DNA from: CADEEN01 sp963816315 | Lineage (GTDB): Bacteria > Pseudomonadota > Gammaproteobacteria > Burkholderiales > Burkholderiaceae_C | NCBI GenBank assembly: GCA_963816315.1 | Contig: CAWFJZ010000036.1 | Location: 186,001-250,000, forward strand | Direction of reading: 5' to 3' | DNA: 64,000 bases | Part shown: positions 8,325 to 19,761 of the stretch, piece by piece | Layout of the letters: every line of letters starts with the position of its first letter | Numbering within the stretch: the first letter of the stretch is position 1 | Notes under the pieces: generated by a model | What the model saw: the letters and a program-made list of their open reading frames with translations, nothing else | Told to the model about the DNA's origin: nothing | Databases searched by the model: none | Position numbers and translations under genes: made by a program

Positions 8325-11026
8325 TCACGCGCCGATCTCAAAACGAAGCATGTCCTGAAGCCGAACGGCGTCGTTGACCGTGTCATGCGGCACAAGCAAA
8401 TAACGCCACGGCTTCGCACCGACGGATACTGCATACGCCGACGCGTGCTTGCACCACTGCACTGCCGCGGTGGCCTTGGTCTGCACTTCAGGCGTTTTCA
8501 GATCGTCGCGCGCCTTGGTTTCGACCATCAGGATCATGTCGCCGGTTTCGGCAACGAAGTCCGGCACGTACTCTGGCTGCTCGCTGCCGAGCTTGTAGTA
8601 AATCTGAAACTGCCCCTTCGCCGGCTTGAACCAGCGCAGCGAATCGCGGTCGAGGATCAAGGCAAACCGCCATTCGGTTCCCGAGTCGAACTTCTGCACC
8701 GGATAGAGGCAGCGCTGAAAGCCGCCGAAAAGCATCTGCTTGATGCGGCCGAGGTCATCCACCGTCTCGCGCACGTTGCGCACTGCTTGCCCTGAGAGCC
8801 GATGGTGAAGTTGCTCGGGCGCAGCTCGGTAAAGCCGCGGCTGCACCTGCACGTCGTAGCTCGAGGCCTTCTCCCAGAAGTGCGCCGTCATTTGCGCGTG
8901 GATGTCGCGCGCGATCAGCCGCCGATCCCGGTTGAGCACGTTGCGCGCTTCGGACTCGCTCAGATAGCTCTGCAGGTGCTGCACCATCTGGCCCGCCAGG
9001 TCGTACAGCAGTTCGGCGTGACTGAAGTAGTCGATGTCGTCGAAGTCCACCAGCGCGTGAACGATGTAGTCCTCCAGCCGCAGCTTCATGCAGGCCCGAC
9101 TCGGCCTCTAAGGTGAACTGCTCGTTCGTGCGCAGCATCTGGCCGACGATCTCTCGCTCACCCGGCTGCAAGCGCAACTGGCTCACGTCCAGCGTGAAGG
9201 GATGGAACCCGGTTGTCACCTCGCCCTGCGGCACGACCGAGATGCGCGGGATGTCGATGGTCTGCTGCACCACCACCTCGGTGGTCTTCGCCACCACGGC
9301 CGCCACATCGACCGGCCGTTTCGCCCAGCGGCAAGTCACGCTGCGCCGGACGCAGCCGCTCCTGCACCTCGGCCACGATGCGCAGCTGCACTTCGGGGTT
9401 GAGCAGTGCGCCGCTGGTCGGCACGAGTTCGCGCTGAACCTCGTAGCGCCCGATAACGTCCATCACCACGCGGGCCACCTCGCGTTCCGGCTCGCCGGTG
9501 AACAGGACCGGCGGGAGTGGCGTCCGTGGACCACGGCGTCGGCATCTGCGGGTCGTCAGCCCCAGCCGCTCACGCACGCCGGAACTCACCTGAACGCTTC
9601 GCCTTCGCTTCTTCGGTTCCCGGTGCGTCCAGGATCAACTGCTTCAAGCGGATCGGCGAATCCGCGCCGGTTCGCCTCGTCGACGATCTCCTGGAACCGG
9701 TCGTGCGCGACGATGTTGAGCCGGTCCACTGCCGCCACGCCCGTGCGCTTGCCATACGGCAGCCGCAGGCCGCGGCCGATCGACTGCTCGATCAGCGTGC
9801 GCGCATTGGCCGCGCGCAGCGGCACGATGGTGTAGAGGTTGGTCACGTCCCAGCCTTCCTTGAGCATGTTGACGTGAATCACGATCTCGGTCGGCTCGTC
9901 CACGCTCTCCACCGCCAGCAGGCGGCGGATCATCTCTTCCTCTTCCGCACCGCTCTTGCTGCTGTCCACCTGGATCACCTTGCCGCTGTAGCGCCCGCCG
10001 TGGAAGGCGTCGGACTCGATCAGCTCGCGCAAGCGCCCGGCATGCGTGGTGTCGCGTGCGATCACCAGCATGAAGGGCTTGACCATCTTCACGCCGTTCT
10101 CGCGCGCGTAGGTGATCAGCTCCACCTTGGTCGTCTCGTGCAGGCGCACGCCGTCTTCGAGCTTGATCTTCTCCACGTCCTCGGCCGTGTGCTCGCGCGC
10201 GTCGAAGTTGCGCTGCGTCACCACCGCCGGGTCCTTGACGAAGCCGTCGTCCATCGCCCGCGCCAGCGGGTAGTCCACCACCACGTTCTGGAACGGCACC
10301 GGGCCGCGCGCCGATTCCACGAACGGCGTGGCCGTCAGCTCCAGGCCGAACAACGGCTTCAGCTCATTGATCGCGCGCACGCCGGCGCTGGCGCGGTAGC
10401 GGTGCGATTCGTCCATCAGCAGCACCAGGTCGGGCAGGCTGGCCAGGTGGTTGAAGTAGCTGTCGCCCAGCACCTCGCGCATGCGCTTGATACGCGGCTC
10501 CTTGCCGCCGCGCACTTCGGAATTGATCTTCGAGATGTTGAAGATGTTGATGCGCACGCTGCCCAGCAGGCTGCGCGCTGGCCACGTCGCGCTGGTCGTA
10601 GTCGTCGCCGGTCACGACCATCGGCGGGCTGGTCGCGAACTCGGCAATGCCCTTGAACACGTACTTCGGCGTGTTGGGCGTGAAGTCGCCGATCAGCTTG
10701 TCGTAGATCGTCAGGTTGGGCGCCAGCACGAAGAAGTTGTCGATGCCGTAGGCCAGGTGCAGGTAGGCGATGAAGGCGCCCATCAGCCGCGTCTTGCCCA
10801 CGCCGGTGGCCAGCGCAAAGCACAGCGACGGAAATTCGCGCTCGAAGTCCTGCAGCGTCGGGAACTCGGCCTTCAGCGTGGCCAGCACCGCATCGAGCGA
10901 GCGCGCCGGGTCGAGCATCGCGGGCGCAGCTTCCAGCGCGCACGCCAAGGATTCGAGCGACAGCGCCTGCGGTGGCCGCAGCGACAGACGCCCGCTCACC
11001 GCATTGAGCGTTCGGATGTGTTCCAT
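8325..11026 (-). pseudogene. res: Type III restriction enzyme Res subunit, about five frameshifts
   Basis: About 900 residues in total. The N-terminal frame has a DEAD-type Walker A, ALATGVGKTRLMGAF. The next frame has MDESHRY (motif II), GLELTATPF (motif III) and EQSIGRGLRLPYGKR (motif VI). The last frame has the PD-(D/E)XK core PEYVPDFV...MVETKARDD of the nuclease domain. Breaks near 10560, 9655, 9560, 9335 and 9095 each shift the frame in the same direction (+1), and the protein reads on without a gap at each. The ATG at 11026 overlaps the DUF1016 stop codon (TGATG). As it stands no functional translocase-nuclease can be made. Confidence 0.88.
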
Positions 11027-12210
11027 CAATCGTTTCCCCCCGGCCCATTCATCTCCACCCGCGCCAGTTCGCGCTTCAGCTCGTCTTGCAATTCGGCCTC
11101 GGTGGGCAGGTAGAGCTGGTAGCGGCTGGCGAAGATCTGCCGGCTCTTGTCGGCCAGCACATAACGCACCACGGCATCATTCTTCTCGGTGCACAGAATC
11201 AGGCCGATGGTCGGGCTGTCGCCTTCGCCGATCACCTCGCGGTCATACCAGTTCACATAGAGCTGCATCTGCCCCAGGTCGGCATGGTCGAGCTTGCCCA
11301 CCTTGAGGTCGATGATCACGTAGCACTTGAGCTTGACGTGATAGAAAACCAGGTCGGTGTAGAAGTGGTCGCCGTCGAGCGTCAGCCGCAACTGCCGGCC
11401 GACGAAAGCAAAGCCGCTGCCCAGCTCGAGCAAAAAACCCTGCAACTGCGAGATCAGCGCTTCTTCGAGCCGCGCCTCGTGCAGACGAGGCGACTCGGGC
11501 AGACCGAGAAACTCCAGCACATACGGGTCCTTGATCAGGTCGGCCGGCTGCGTGGGCTCCAGGCCTTCGCTCGCGAGCGCCAACACGCCTTGCTTGTCGC
11601 GGCTCTTGGCCAAGCGCTCGAACAGGAGCGACGCGATTTGCCGCTCCAACTGCCGCGCCGACCATGCGTTCTTCACCGCCTCGATCTCGTAGAAGTCGCG
11701 CGCCTCGCGCCGCGCCACCTTGAGCAGCGCACGGTAGTGCGTCCAGGCCAGCGCTTGATGCAGCGCTCCCGGCCGCCACGGCGCAGCGGCGGCAGAAGAA
11801 AGGTCACGCGCCGCGTGACCTTTCTTGGTGGCCGGCGCCGGCGAAGGCGCCTCGCTCAAAAGGTCACGCACTGCGTGACCTTTCTCCAGCAAGTGCGGAA
11901 AGCCCTGGTAGAAGCCACGCATGTGCTTCAAAGCCGTGAGCGAAAAGCCGGTGCCGAACTCCGCCGTCAGCCGCTCGGCCAGCGTCTTCAGCAGCGCCTG
12001 CCCATAACCGGCGCGCTGCTCGCCGCCTTGCTCGGCCTCGACGATCTGCTGGCCGATCAGCCAGTTGGCGCACACATGGGCCGTGTTCACCGAGCGCGCG
12101 GCCTGCGCGCGCGAGCGCTCCCAGATGCCGCGGATGCGTGCCAGCAAATCCGTCGGCGCTGCGGCATCCGCAGCGGCCGCCACAGCGGCAACGCCCTTGC
12201 GCACCGTCAC
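11026..12210 (-). CDS. DUF1016/YhcG family PD-(D/E)XK nuclease-like protein
   Basis: 394 residues, intact, starting at a GTG that overlaps the mod stop codon (GTGA). The N-terminal half (residues 20-110) has the DUF1016 helical domain. The C-terminal half has the nuclease core: FYTDLVFYH, then YVIIDLKVGKLDHADLGQM, giving the D and D-x-K pair expected of the PDDEXK fold. YhcG-like proteins are often embedded in restriction loci and thought to help cleave DNA. Translational coupling to both mod and res makes it a component of this system. Residues about 110-142 are encoded by two palindromes and look like an in-frame insertion. Confidence 0.85.
   Translation of the reverse strand: MTVRKGVAAVAAAADAAAPTDLLARIRGIWERSRAQAARSVNTAHVCANWLIGQQIVEAEQGGEQRAGYGQALLKTLAERLTAEFGTGFSLTALKHMRGFYQGFPHLLEKGHAVRDLLSEAPSPAPATKKGHAARDLSSAAAAPWRPGALHQALAWTHYRALLKVARREARDFYEIEAVKNAWSARQLERQIASLLFERLAKSRDKQGVLALASEGLEPTQPADLIKDPYVLEFLGLPESPRLHEARLEEALISQLQGFLLELGSGFAFVGRQLRLTLDGDHFYTDLVFYHVKLKCYVIIDLKVGKLDHADLGQMQLYVNWYDREVIGEGDSPTIGLILCTEKNDAVVRYVLADKSRQIFASRYQLYLPTEAELQDELKRELARVEMNGPGGND
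11796..11826. repeat. Intragenic palindrome, copy 1
   Basis: Perfect inverted repeat AAGAAAGGTCACGCG - C - CGCGTGACCTTTCTT, 15-bp arms with one central base, inside the DUF1016 gene. On the coding strand it encodes KKGHAARD. It shares its core with copy 2 (11859-11883), about 35 bp away. Confidence 0.85.
11859..11883. repeat. Intragenic palindrome, copy 2
   Basis: Perfect inverted repeat AAAGGTCACGCA - C - TGCGTGACCTTT, 12-bp arms with one central base, encoding EKGHAVRDL in the DUF1016 protein. It differs from copy 1 only at the centre and edges. Confidence 0.85.
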
Positions 12211-13529
12211 GCGGCATCTCCGTCGAAAAGCGCGCCTTGGCCCACCGGCACCGCCTTGCCCTTGCGTGCGCCATTGGCCGCCGCAGGCGACGGCGACGGC
12301 TGCGCCATCGGCAAGTTCGCCACGTTCAAGCTGTAGTCGTCATGGCCCCACTCGCAGCGCGCGAGCACCATCTTCGGAATCTTCTTCAGCGTGAGCTGCG
12401 GCCAGCGCTCGGCGGCCGCGGCAGCAGTGACGCCGCGCCAGGCCGAGCACACCACCACCAGGCTGCGCTCGCGCCCCACCTCTTCGGCCAGCGCCTGCAA
12501 CTGCTCGGCCGAGAGGTTCTGCGTGGTGACGTAGATGAAGTCGCGCTCGCTCGACGAACCGTGCTGCCACCAATGCACCTCGGACGGTGCGTAGGTGAAC
12601 CCTTCCAGCTTGCACAGCGCCTGCGCCAGCATGGCAGCGTCGTACTCGCGGCTGATGACCCAGTTGCCCCAGCGGTCGCGCTCCAGCAGCGAGGGCGCGA
12701 GTGCGTAGTAGCGAAAGCCGCCGCCGCCCTGCCAGCCCGCCGCCTCGGTGACACCACCGGCGTCTTCTCCGTCGATCACCTTCTTCAGGCGAGGAATGAT
12801 GTGCGTGTGGCAATGCTCGCCCAGCTCCACCATGATCCAGCGGCGGCCCATTTTGTGGGCGACGGCGCCGGTGGTTCCGGAGCCAGCGAAGGAGTCGAGG
12901 ACGAGGTCGCCTGGGTTCGTGGACAACTCCAAGCAACGCTTGACCAGCGACTCAGGCTTCTTGCCATTTGGAAAGACCACGCCGCCTTCGTTGTGCAAGT
13001 TGTTGGAAAGAAGGTCATCCCAAAGGTTGGTTAGTGGCGAAGCAGTGGTGGCTCTCCCATCGATAGTTTTCGTCTTTGACTTGTAAAACACAAGCTGTTC
13101 CCCAGCGAGAAAGTAGTAGTCGTCCTTACCTTGACGAGCTGACCTGAAGACTGTTGAGGGGTTCTCCTGCGATTGCTTTAGAGCCGCCTGCGCATCACTA
13201 TTAACGTCTATCCGCAGCAACGCGAGCCGTTCGGACGACGCGATGAGCGTTGGCCAACACGAAAGACGAAATCCGATCCTCGAGGCGATCCGCATACTTG
13301 CGCTTTGCGTCAGACCACTCAGCCAGTTGATTAGCGCTAAGGAATGCTGCTCGTAGACCCACAAGCCTCCAGGAATTGTGTTCATCTTCGAAGTTCTCGA
13401 TGACCTTGGCGTATCGAGGATCTCTACTGGTAGGGACGAATACCCTGGTCGGCGACCAACGCGCTCTGTCTTTCGCGTAATACAGCAGGTAGTTGTTTGT
13501 TGTGACAAGACCGGGATTGATGGACTTAG

Positions 13530-14895
13530 CAGGCTGTTGAATTTCGCCGCGATGGACTGTCACGCCTACCGGATGAACAGTACCTCGCGGCTGTTGCGAG
13601 CGTCCGAAGTGCGTTTGGATCGGCCCGCAAGCTGCGGTCGGAACTTGCGGCACAGTATTCGTTGCCTCTTTCGAGGTATTTACAACGATTCATCGCACTG
13701 CTGCCTGCGGCAACCCAACCAGTATTCGCGCCATTCGTACGATGTTGCTGGCCGTCATCGTCAGCTTTGAAGTGCTGGTCCACGCGCTTGATGCCGCGGT
13801 ACACCGTCTGCCTGATGCGACCGACCGTCTTGCCCCAGCCGAAGTGTTCTTCGATGCGCTTGCGCACGACTTGGCTGGCCCGGTAACTGGCGTGGCGCGT
13901 GGTGCGTGCGTCGATCGCGCTGCCACCTTGGTGCGTCACGTTGCTCGCCACATGCGGCGTCACGCCGCGCCGGCGGCAGCCGGCAACGAAGTCGCGCATG
14001 TCGTAGCCCTTGTCGGCACCCAGCGTCTTCGGCCCTTTGCCCGGCAAGGTGTCGAGCATCGCCAGCGCCGCGGCGCGCTCACCGAAGCCGTCGGCATGCG
14101 TGACCACCGCACCGACCACCAGCCCCGAGCGGTTCTCCATCAGCACATGGCCTTGGTAGGCCAGGATCGCCGCCGTGCCTTGACTCTTGCGGAACAGCCG
14201 CGCGTCGGGGTCGGTCGTGCTGGCATGGGTGTCGTTGCTGCGCGGCTTGCCTTTCCAGTCGGCGTCCTGGTTGCGTCCACCGGTGCCGCCGCCGCCCGCT
14301 GCGGGCCCACCGCCATCCTTGGGCACGAAGCTCTTGTGGCTGGCCCAGGCCTGGATCAGCGTGCCGTCCACCGAGAAGTGTTCCTTGCTCAGCAGGTTGC
14401 GCCGCTCGGCCAGTTGCATGACTTCGGTGAAGAAGCACTCCACCACCGCATGCTCGAGCAGCCGGTCGCGGTTCTTGGAGAACACCGAGTGGTCCCACAC
14501 CGCGTCGTCGATGGCCAGGCCGATGAACCAGCGGTACAGCAGGTTGTAGCGAATCTGCTCCATCAGCTGGCGTTCGCTGCGCACCGAGAACAGCACCTGG
14601 ATGAGCATGGCGCGCAGCAGCTTTTCAGGCGCGATCGAGGCGCGGCCGCTGTCGGCGTAGATGGTGTTGAACAGGCTGTTGAGCCCCACCAAGGCTTCGT
14701 TGACCACACCACGGATCGCGCGCAGCGGGTGGTCGGCCGGTACGAAGTCCTCCAGCTTGGCTACCGTGAACAGCGCTTCCTGCATCCCGTCGGTCCCGCG
14801 CATCGTGCTTGCCCGCTTCGTTGCAATGCGCGCTACCGTATCAACAACCGTTCGTTCGTGAATCGGCATTTGCGAGAGCGAATTTCAACAGCCTG
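13530..14895 (-). mobile_element. IS5-type insertion sequence in mod (1366 bp)
   Basis: Bounded by 18-bp terminal inverted repeats matching at 17 positions, CAGGCTGTTGAATTTCGC on the left (13530-13547) and its near-complement on the right (14878-14895). TTAG flanks both sides (13526-13529 and 14896-14899), a 4-bp target duplication of the YTAR kind used by IS5-group elements. It carries one transposase gene. The exact IS name cannot be given from sequence alone. Confidence 0.93.
13690..14803 (-). pseudogene. IS5/IS1182-type DDE transposase, one frameshift
   Basis: Starts MRGTDGMQEALFTVAKLEDF and would be about 371 residues. The catalytic residues are visible: Asp in FSVDGTLIQAW, Asp in TLGADKGYD and Glu in RKRIEEHFGWGK. 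Near the end an extra A in the run CTTCAAAGCTG changes frame; without it the protein ends KLTMTASNIVRMARILVG as in relatives. The element is therefore either recently disabled or mis-sequenced at one homopolymer. An in-frame ATG at 14869 is an upstream alternative start. Confidence 0.85.
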
Positions 14896-15432
14896 TTAGG
14901 CCCTGATGCCGCGCTTTGCTTAAACGTCACTACACCGATGCGGTTGCTGCGACCGAAAATCTCGTCGAGCATCACGATCAAGTAGCCAAGTTCGTTGTCG
15001 TCAATGTGGACAAACAGCGAACCGTCGTCGGCAAGGAGCCGGCGAATGACCTCAAGTCGATCTCGCATCAGGGCCAGCCAAATCGAGTGCTCAAGACCAT
15101 CGTCGTAGTGATCAAACGCCTGATGCGTGTTAAACGGCGGATCGACGTAAACGCATTTCACCTTGCCCGCGAACTCCGCCTCCAGCGCCTTCAGCGCCAG
15201 CAGGTTGTCGCCGAAGATCAGCCGGTTGTCGAACAGGTCGTCGTCGGTCACGCGCTGCTTCGCGTGGTACGAGCGCGCCGGGTCTTCCAGCAGGATGCGC
15301 GGCTCCAGCTTCGGCCGCTTGTCCTTGCCGATCCAGGTCAGTTCGAGCCGCTGGCGGGTCGGGGATGTCATGGCAAGTCGTTGTTTTTATTGATATTCTT
15401 CCGGAATACCGGATTCGGTTGTGATAGCCGCG

Positions 15433-16894
15433 TCAGGCCCAGTAGGGCAGGTACTCGGCGAACTTGTTGCCCGCATCGGGGTCCTTGCGCCGGATGCGGC
15501 CGGCCTCGACCGCCTCGCCGATCAGGTTCGTCACCGTGTTGCGCTGCTTGTCGTTGAGCTTGAAACGTTCGCGCAGCGACGTGTTGGTTAGTACGCTGCC
15601 TGACAGGTAGCGCAGCACGGCATGCTGATAGCACGCCTCGACGCGTTCGCTTCGGCCCATGTCGGCGAATTTACGCGGTGCGTGCAGCGTCACCCTGAAG
15701 GCGCCGTCGAGCGCCGAGAACGACACCGGCGGCAAGCCGAACAGTTCGACCGCCGCGACCACCTTCTGAAAACCCGTGCCGCGCTCTTCGCAGATTCGAT
15801 ACAGACGGAACGCAGAGGCCAGCACTTCGTTGCGCGACTCGGGCGCGGTGCCGATCAGGCGATCGAGCCGCTTCGACGGCAACAGGCTGCCCGGGTTGGT
15901 GAACTCGATGCGGTCGGCGAAGACTTCGATCATCGGCCCGGCGCCGCTGATGCCGAAGTCCTGGTGAATCAGCGTATTGGCGATCAACTCGCGCAGCGCG
16001 ATTTCGGGATAGACGTTGACTTCGCTGCGCAGCGCCTGCTTGATGACCTCGCTGTGCGGCAGGCTGCGTTTGAGGTGCGCGATCAGGCCCTCGAAGCCGA
16101 TGGCATAACCCTTCTGGCCCACCAACTCGTCAATGGTGTCGACCTTGTTCGTGCCGCCGTAGCGGACGACGCGAATGCGCTTGCGTGCCAGGCTGTCGAA
16201 CTCTTCCAGGCGACGCGCTGCCGCGAGCGCGCCGAAGCGGGTGATGGCATAGCCGCCCGCCTCGATAACGACCATCTTCTCGTCCACGAGCCAGCGCAGC
16301 AGCGCGTCACGGTCCTCGGGCAGTGGTCGCTGGCGCAGCTTGGCGATGGTGGCCAGATCGAGGGCTTCTAGCACCGCGTCGGCGCCGATGACCGGCGACG
16401 CTCGAAGCTCTTCCCAACGCGGAGGTTGGCTGCCGAGCAGCAGGCCGGCCAGTTCTTGCCGCGACGCCTTGCGGGTGGTGCCACCCGAGCGCACCCAGCT
16501 TTCCTCGATCGACTTGCCGCGCTTGTGCACCGGGCGGCTGCCATGCTCGGGCACATGAACGAACAAGAGCGGTACGCCCGCGTGTTCGACCACGCCATGA
16601 TCGATGGCCAGCGCCGGTTCGAGCGCCATCCCGCCCCAGGTTGGCCAGCATGTTGGCGATCTCAGCGACCTGCCGCTGGTCGATGCCCAGCAGCCGTGCA
16701 GTCGCGTTGTCGATGCCGAACACGAGAAAGCCGCCGCCCGCATGGTTGGCGAAGGCGCTCAAGTGCTCCACCAGGCGCTCGCGGCTCGGGGACAGACCGG
16801 CCTTCCAGTCCAGTTCGTTGACTTCATGCGGCACAGGGGCAAGGCTGGCCGCCAACAGCTCGCTGGCCCGGGCCAACCACGCCTTGGGCGCCAT
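15433..16894 (-). pseudogene. AlbA_2 (Schlafen-type) DNA-binding/ATP-binding protein, one frameshift
   Basis: About 486 residues. The N-terminal frame has ELDWKAGLSPSRERLVEHLSAFAN-type AlbA_2 sequence with GGGFLVFGIDN. The second frame has the GHKL-like segment LRELIANTLIHQDF, ERGTGFQKVV and a winged helix at the C-terminus (LRERFKLNDKQRNTVTNLI). Such proteins are annotated as ATP-binding or RecG-like regulators and are frequent in defence loci. The break is in a G-run near 16630 (CTGGGGCGGG), a net +1. The ATG at 16894 overlaps the helicase stop (TAATG), so the two are translationally coupled. It may regulate the system or act as an effector. Confidence 0.8.
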
Positions 16895-19761
16895 TACGCC
16901 AACTCCCATTCGATCGTGAATAGCTGCGTGTCTTGCACTTGCTGTTCGAGTTGCTGTTCGAGCGCCTCGATCACTGCGTTGCGCCGCCCTTCGATCTCAT
17001 CCTGCTGTCCGAACAGTTCCTTCCTCAGCTGGCTGCGCTTGCCTTCCAGCTCGCGCTGCCGCTTCTGCCAATGCAGCTTTTCGTCGAGCGTCGGCGAGAT
17101 GGTGGCGCTGCGGCGCACCTCCTTGATCTCGCGGTCGATTTCCTTGATGCGTTGCTCCAGACCGAGCTTCAGGTCGTCGGCCCAGGCATCGAGCTTGACC
17201 ACCTCCTGCTCGAAGTAGCGCAGTTGCCGCTCGCGCGCTGCAGCGCAGCACAGCCTGTTTGCGCGCCTCGGCATCGGTGGCCAGCGTGGCCGACGGCGCT
17301 GTGAAGAGTCCGGCCTCGTGCTCGGTCGCGGGCAGGCGCAGCAGTTTCTCGGCGTCGTCTTCGGCAAGAGGCTGCCGTCGTCGGTGATGGCCGCCACGAC
17401 CAAGTGCTGCTCTGTTCGCCGAGCGCAGCCACGCTGATCAGGCGACGCCGTCAGCAAGCCGCTCTTGCCCCGCAGCGGCTTGAGCGTGCTGACCGGCGCG
17501 CCATAGCCGCATAGTCGAAGCGCAGGCGCGCCGGCTGGCAATAGCGGCGGTTGCACCGCGCGAGCCAGCACCCATTGCGCCAGCGGATGGCTCACGCGGT
17601 AAACGTGGGCTTCGCCGCTACGCCGCGGCAACTCGTAGCGACCGAGCGGCATGTCGTCGAGGTCGGTGCCGGCGCGTGTCGCAAGTCAAACGCGCCGTCG
17701 CCGTCGAACGCGCGCGTCGCCCAGCTCGGCGGCCGTGAGTCCATCAGCAGCGCTCGAAGCGGCTGCGCGCGGCAGCGCCCTCGTGCGGCGCGCACGCGCA
17801 CCTTCTCGTGCACCTCGTCGTCGAAGTTCTCGAGCAGATCTGCCGCGTCTTGACCATCGCTTCGTTGATCTCGCCCGACAGGTCGAGCTGCAATTGCTCG
17901 AAGCTGGCGCGGATTTCGCTGTGGTTGCGGCAGTGCTGGTAGATCTCGGCAATGCGCCGCTCGAAGTCCACGCCGGACCGATGGCGCCCAGCACTTCGTC
18001 GCTGGCGCCGAAGACGCCCTCGAAGAGTTTGAACTTCTGGTCCAGCAGCTCGTAGACGCGCGCGTCGGCCTCGTTGCTGCGATCGAAAAGTTGACCACCA
18101 CCACGTCGTGCTTCTGCCCGTAGCGGTGGCAGCGGCCGATGCGCTGCTCGATGCGCTGCGGGTTCCAGGGCAGGTCGTAGTTGATGACCAGCGAGCAGAA
18201 CTGCAGGTTGATGCCTTCGGCGCCGGCTTCGGTGGCGATCATGACCGTGCCGCGGTCGCGGAAGTGCTCGACCAGCGCGGCGCGCGTGTCGGCCGTCTTG
18301 CGAGCCGCTGATGCGGTCGGTGCCTTCGTGGCGTTGCAACCAGTCGCGCGTAGATGCCTGGGCTCGCGCGTCGCTGTTGGTGCCGTTGAAGAGCACGATG
18401 CCGTCGCCGTAGCGCGTTTGTCTCCAGCAGCGACAGCAGGTAGTCTTGCGTGTGCCGTGACTCGGTGAAGATGATGGCCTTTGCGCGGCGCCTGCAGACG
18501 CTCGAGCTCCTCGAAGGCTCGATCGAGAGCCTTGAGCAAGGCGTCGCCTTTGGCGTTGTCGCGGATGCGGCGTGCCAGTTCTACGAAGCCGCGCAGCTCA
18601 GCCAGCTCGGCTGTGATAGCCTGCTGCGTCTTCGCTGCCTCGGACGCGTCTCGCTGTGCGTCGGCTCTTCGGCCCATTCCTCGGCGGTTTCGTCCAGCGC
18701 TTCGAAGTCTTGGTCGAGCGCTTCCGCGAGCACCACATCGGTCGGCAGTCGCGTCGAGCAGGCCTTGCAAGCGGTTGGCCATGGTCTCCATCGCGCCGGC
18801 AATGGCGTGCGTGCACGAAGCCAGCAGCTTCCACAGCACCATCGAGATCAGGTTGCGCTGGCTGTTGGGCAGCGCTTGCAAGTCAGGCCGCCGCAGGTAG
18901 TCAGCCACCAGCGCTGACAGTTGCTGCTCGTCAGTGCTCGGCGTGAACTCCTGCACCAGCGCACTGCGCTGCGTGTAGGACACGAACTGCTGCACGTCTC
19001 GGCGCAAAGTGCGTTTGCACATCGGTGCCAAACGCGCTCGCAGGGCATCGAAGCTCTGCGCCTTGCCGAGCTGGCCGAACTGCGAGCGGAAGCTGTCGAG
19101 GTTGCCGAAGACCCGCTCGTCGATGAAGCTGACGAGACCGTACAGCTCCAGCAGGCTGTTCTGCAACGGCGTGGCCGTGAGTAGCACTTTGCTGTGAACA
19201 TGCGCCAGCGCGTCGCGCAGGGTGCGCGCGATCACGTTCTGGGCTTGTAGACGTTGCGCACGCGGTGCGCTTCATCGAGCACGACGAGATCCCACGCGAT
19301 GCGTTGGATGTCGTCGGCCTTGGCACGCGCAAACGGGTAGGAGCAGATCACCGGTACCGCTGAGCCTCGAACGGGTTTGCCGCGCCGTGCTTGCGCGCCG
19401 CGTTGTAGTTCTTCGACTCGAGGATCAGCGGTTCGAGCCCGAACTTGTCGAGCAGCTCCTGATGCCACTGCTTGCGCAGATTGGCCGGCACGATGATCAG
19501 GATGCGCCGCCGCCGCTCGGCCCAGCGCTGCGAGATCACAAGCCCGGCCTCGATGGTTTTGCCGAGGCCTACCTCGTCGGCCAGGATCACGCCTTTGGAC
19601 AGCGGGTTCTGACGGGCGAAGAGGGCGGCCTCGACCTGGTGCGGGTTGAGGTCCACCTGCGCATCGACGAGGGTCGAAGCAAAGGACTCGACCGAGTCGC
19701 TCGCAGCCTTGCGTTGCAAAAGCCAGGCCCAGTATTGGCGTTGGTGAAGGGTAAGGCTCAT
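16894..19761 (-). pseudogene. SNF2/RapA-like helicase, many frameshifts
   Basis: First gene of the restriction operon, about 955 residues if restored. The N-terminus, starting MSLTLHQRQYWAWLL, is intact through Walker A, ADEVGLGKTIEAGLV. Later frames carry WDLVVLDEAHRVRN (motif II), VLLTATPLQNSLLELYGL (motif III) and RIEQRIGRCHRYGQKHDVV (motif VI), which place it with RapA-like SNF2 translocases. The C-terminus (about 16894-17250) is a long coiled coil, rich in E, K and R. At least ten breaks in both directions occur between 19360 and 17250. It cannot be translated as read. Divergent from the PcaC-like gene. Confidence 0.85.

Larger units (their letters stand above)
12207..15371 (-). pseudogene. 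mod: Type III DNA methyltransferase Mod, interrupted by an IS and one frameshift
   Basis: The N-terminal piece (15371 to 14900) has motif IV, CVYVDPPFNT, and ends ...KQSAASGP. Removing 13530-14895 and one TTAG joins it in frame to KSINPGLVTTNNYLLYY on the other side. The C-terminal piece has motif I, LDSFAGSGTTGAVAHK, so motif order is IV then I, as in beta-class Mod adenine methylases. A second lesion, a +1 shift near 13210, separates RVVRTARVAAD from VNSDAQAALKQ. Intact, the protein would be about 598 residues. The gene is coupled to DUF1016 downstream and starts 61 bp after the AlbA_2-type gene. Confidence 0.9.

Noticed and set aside
8325..19761. DISARM system
   Set aside because: An SNF2 helicase and a methylase are present, but I see no DUF1998 (DrmB), DrmA helicase or phospholipase-D (DrmC) gene.
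8325..19761. BREX system
   Set aside because: No BrxC/PglY, PglZ phosphatase or BrxL gene is visible.
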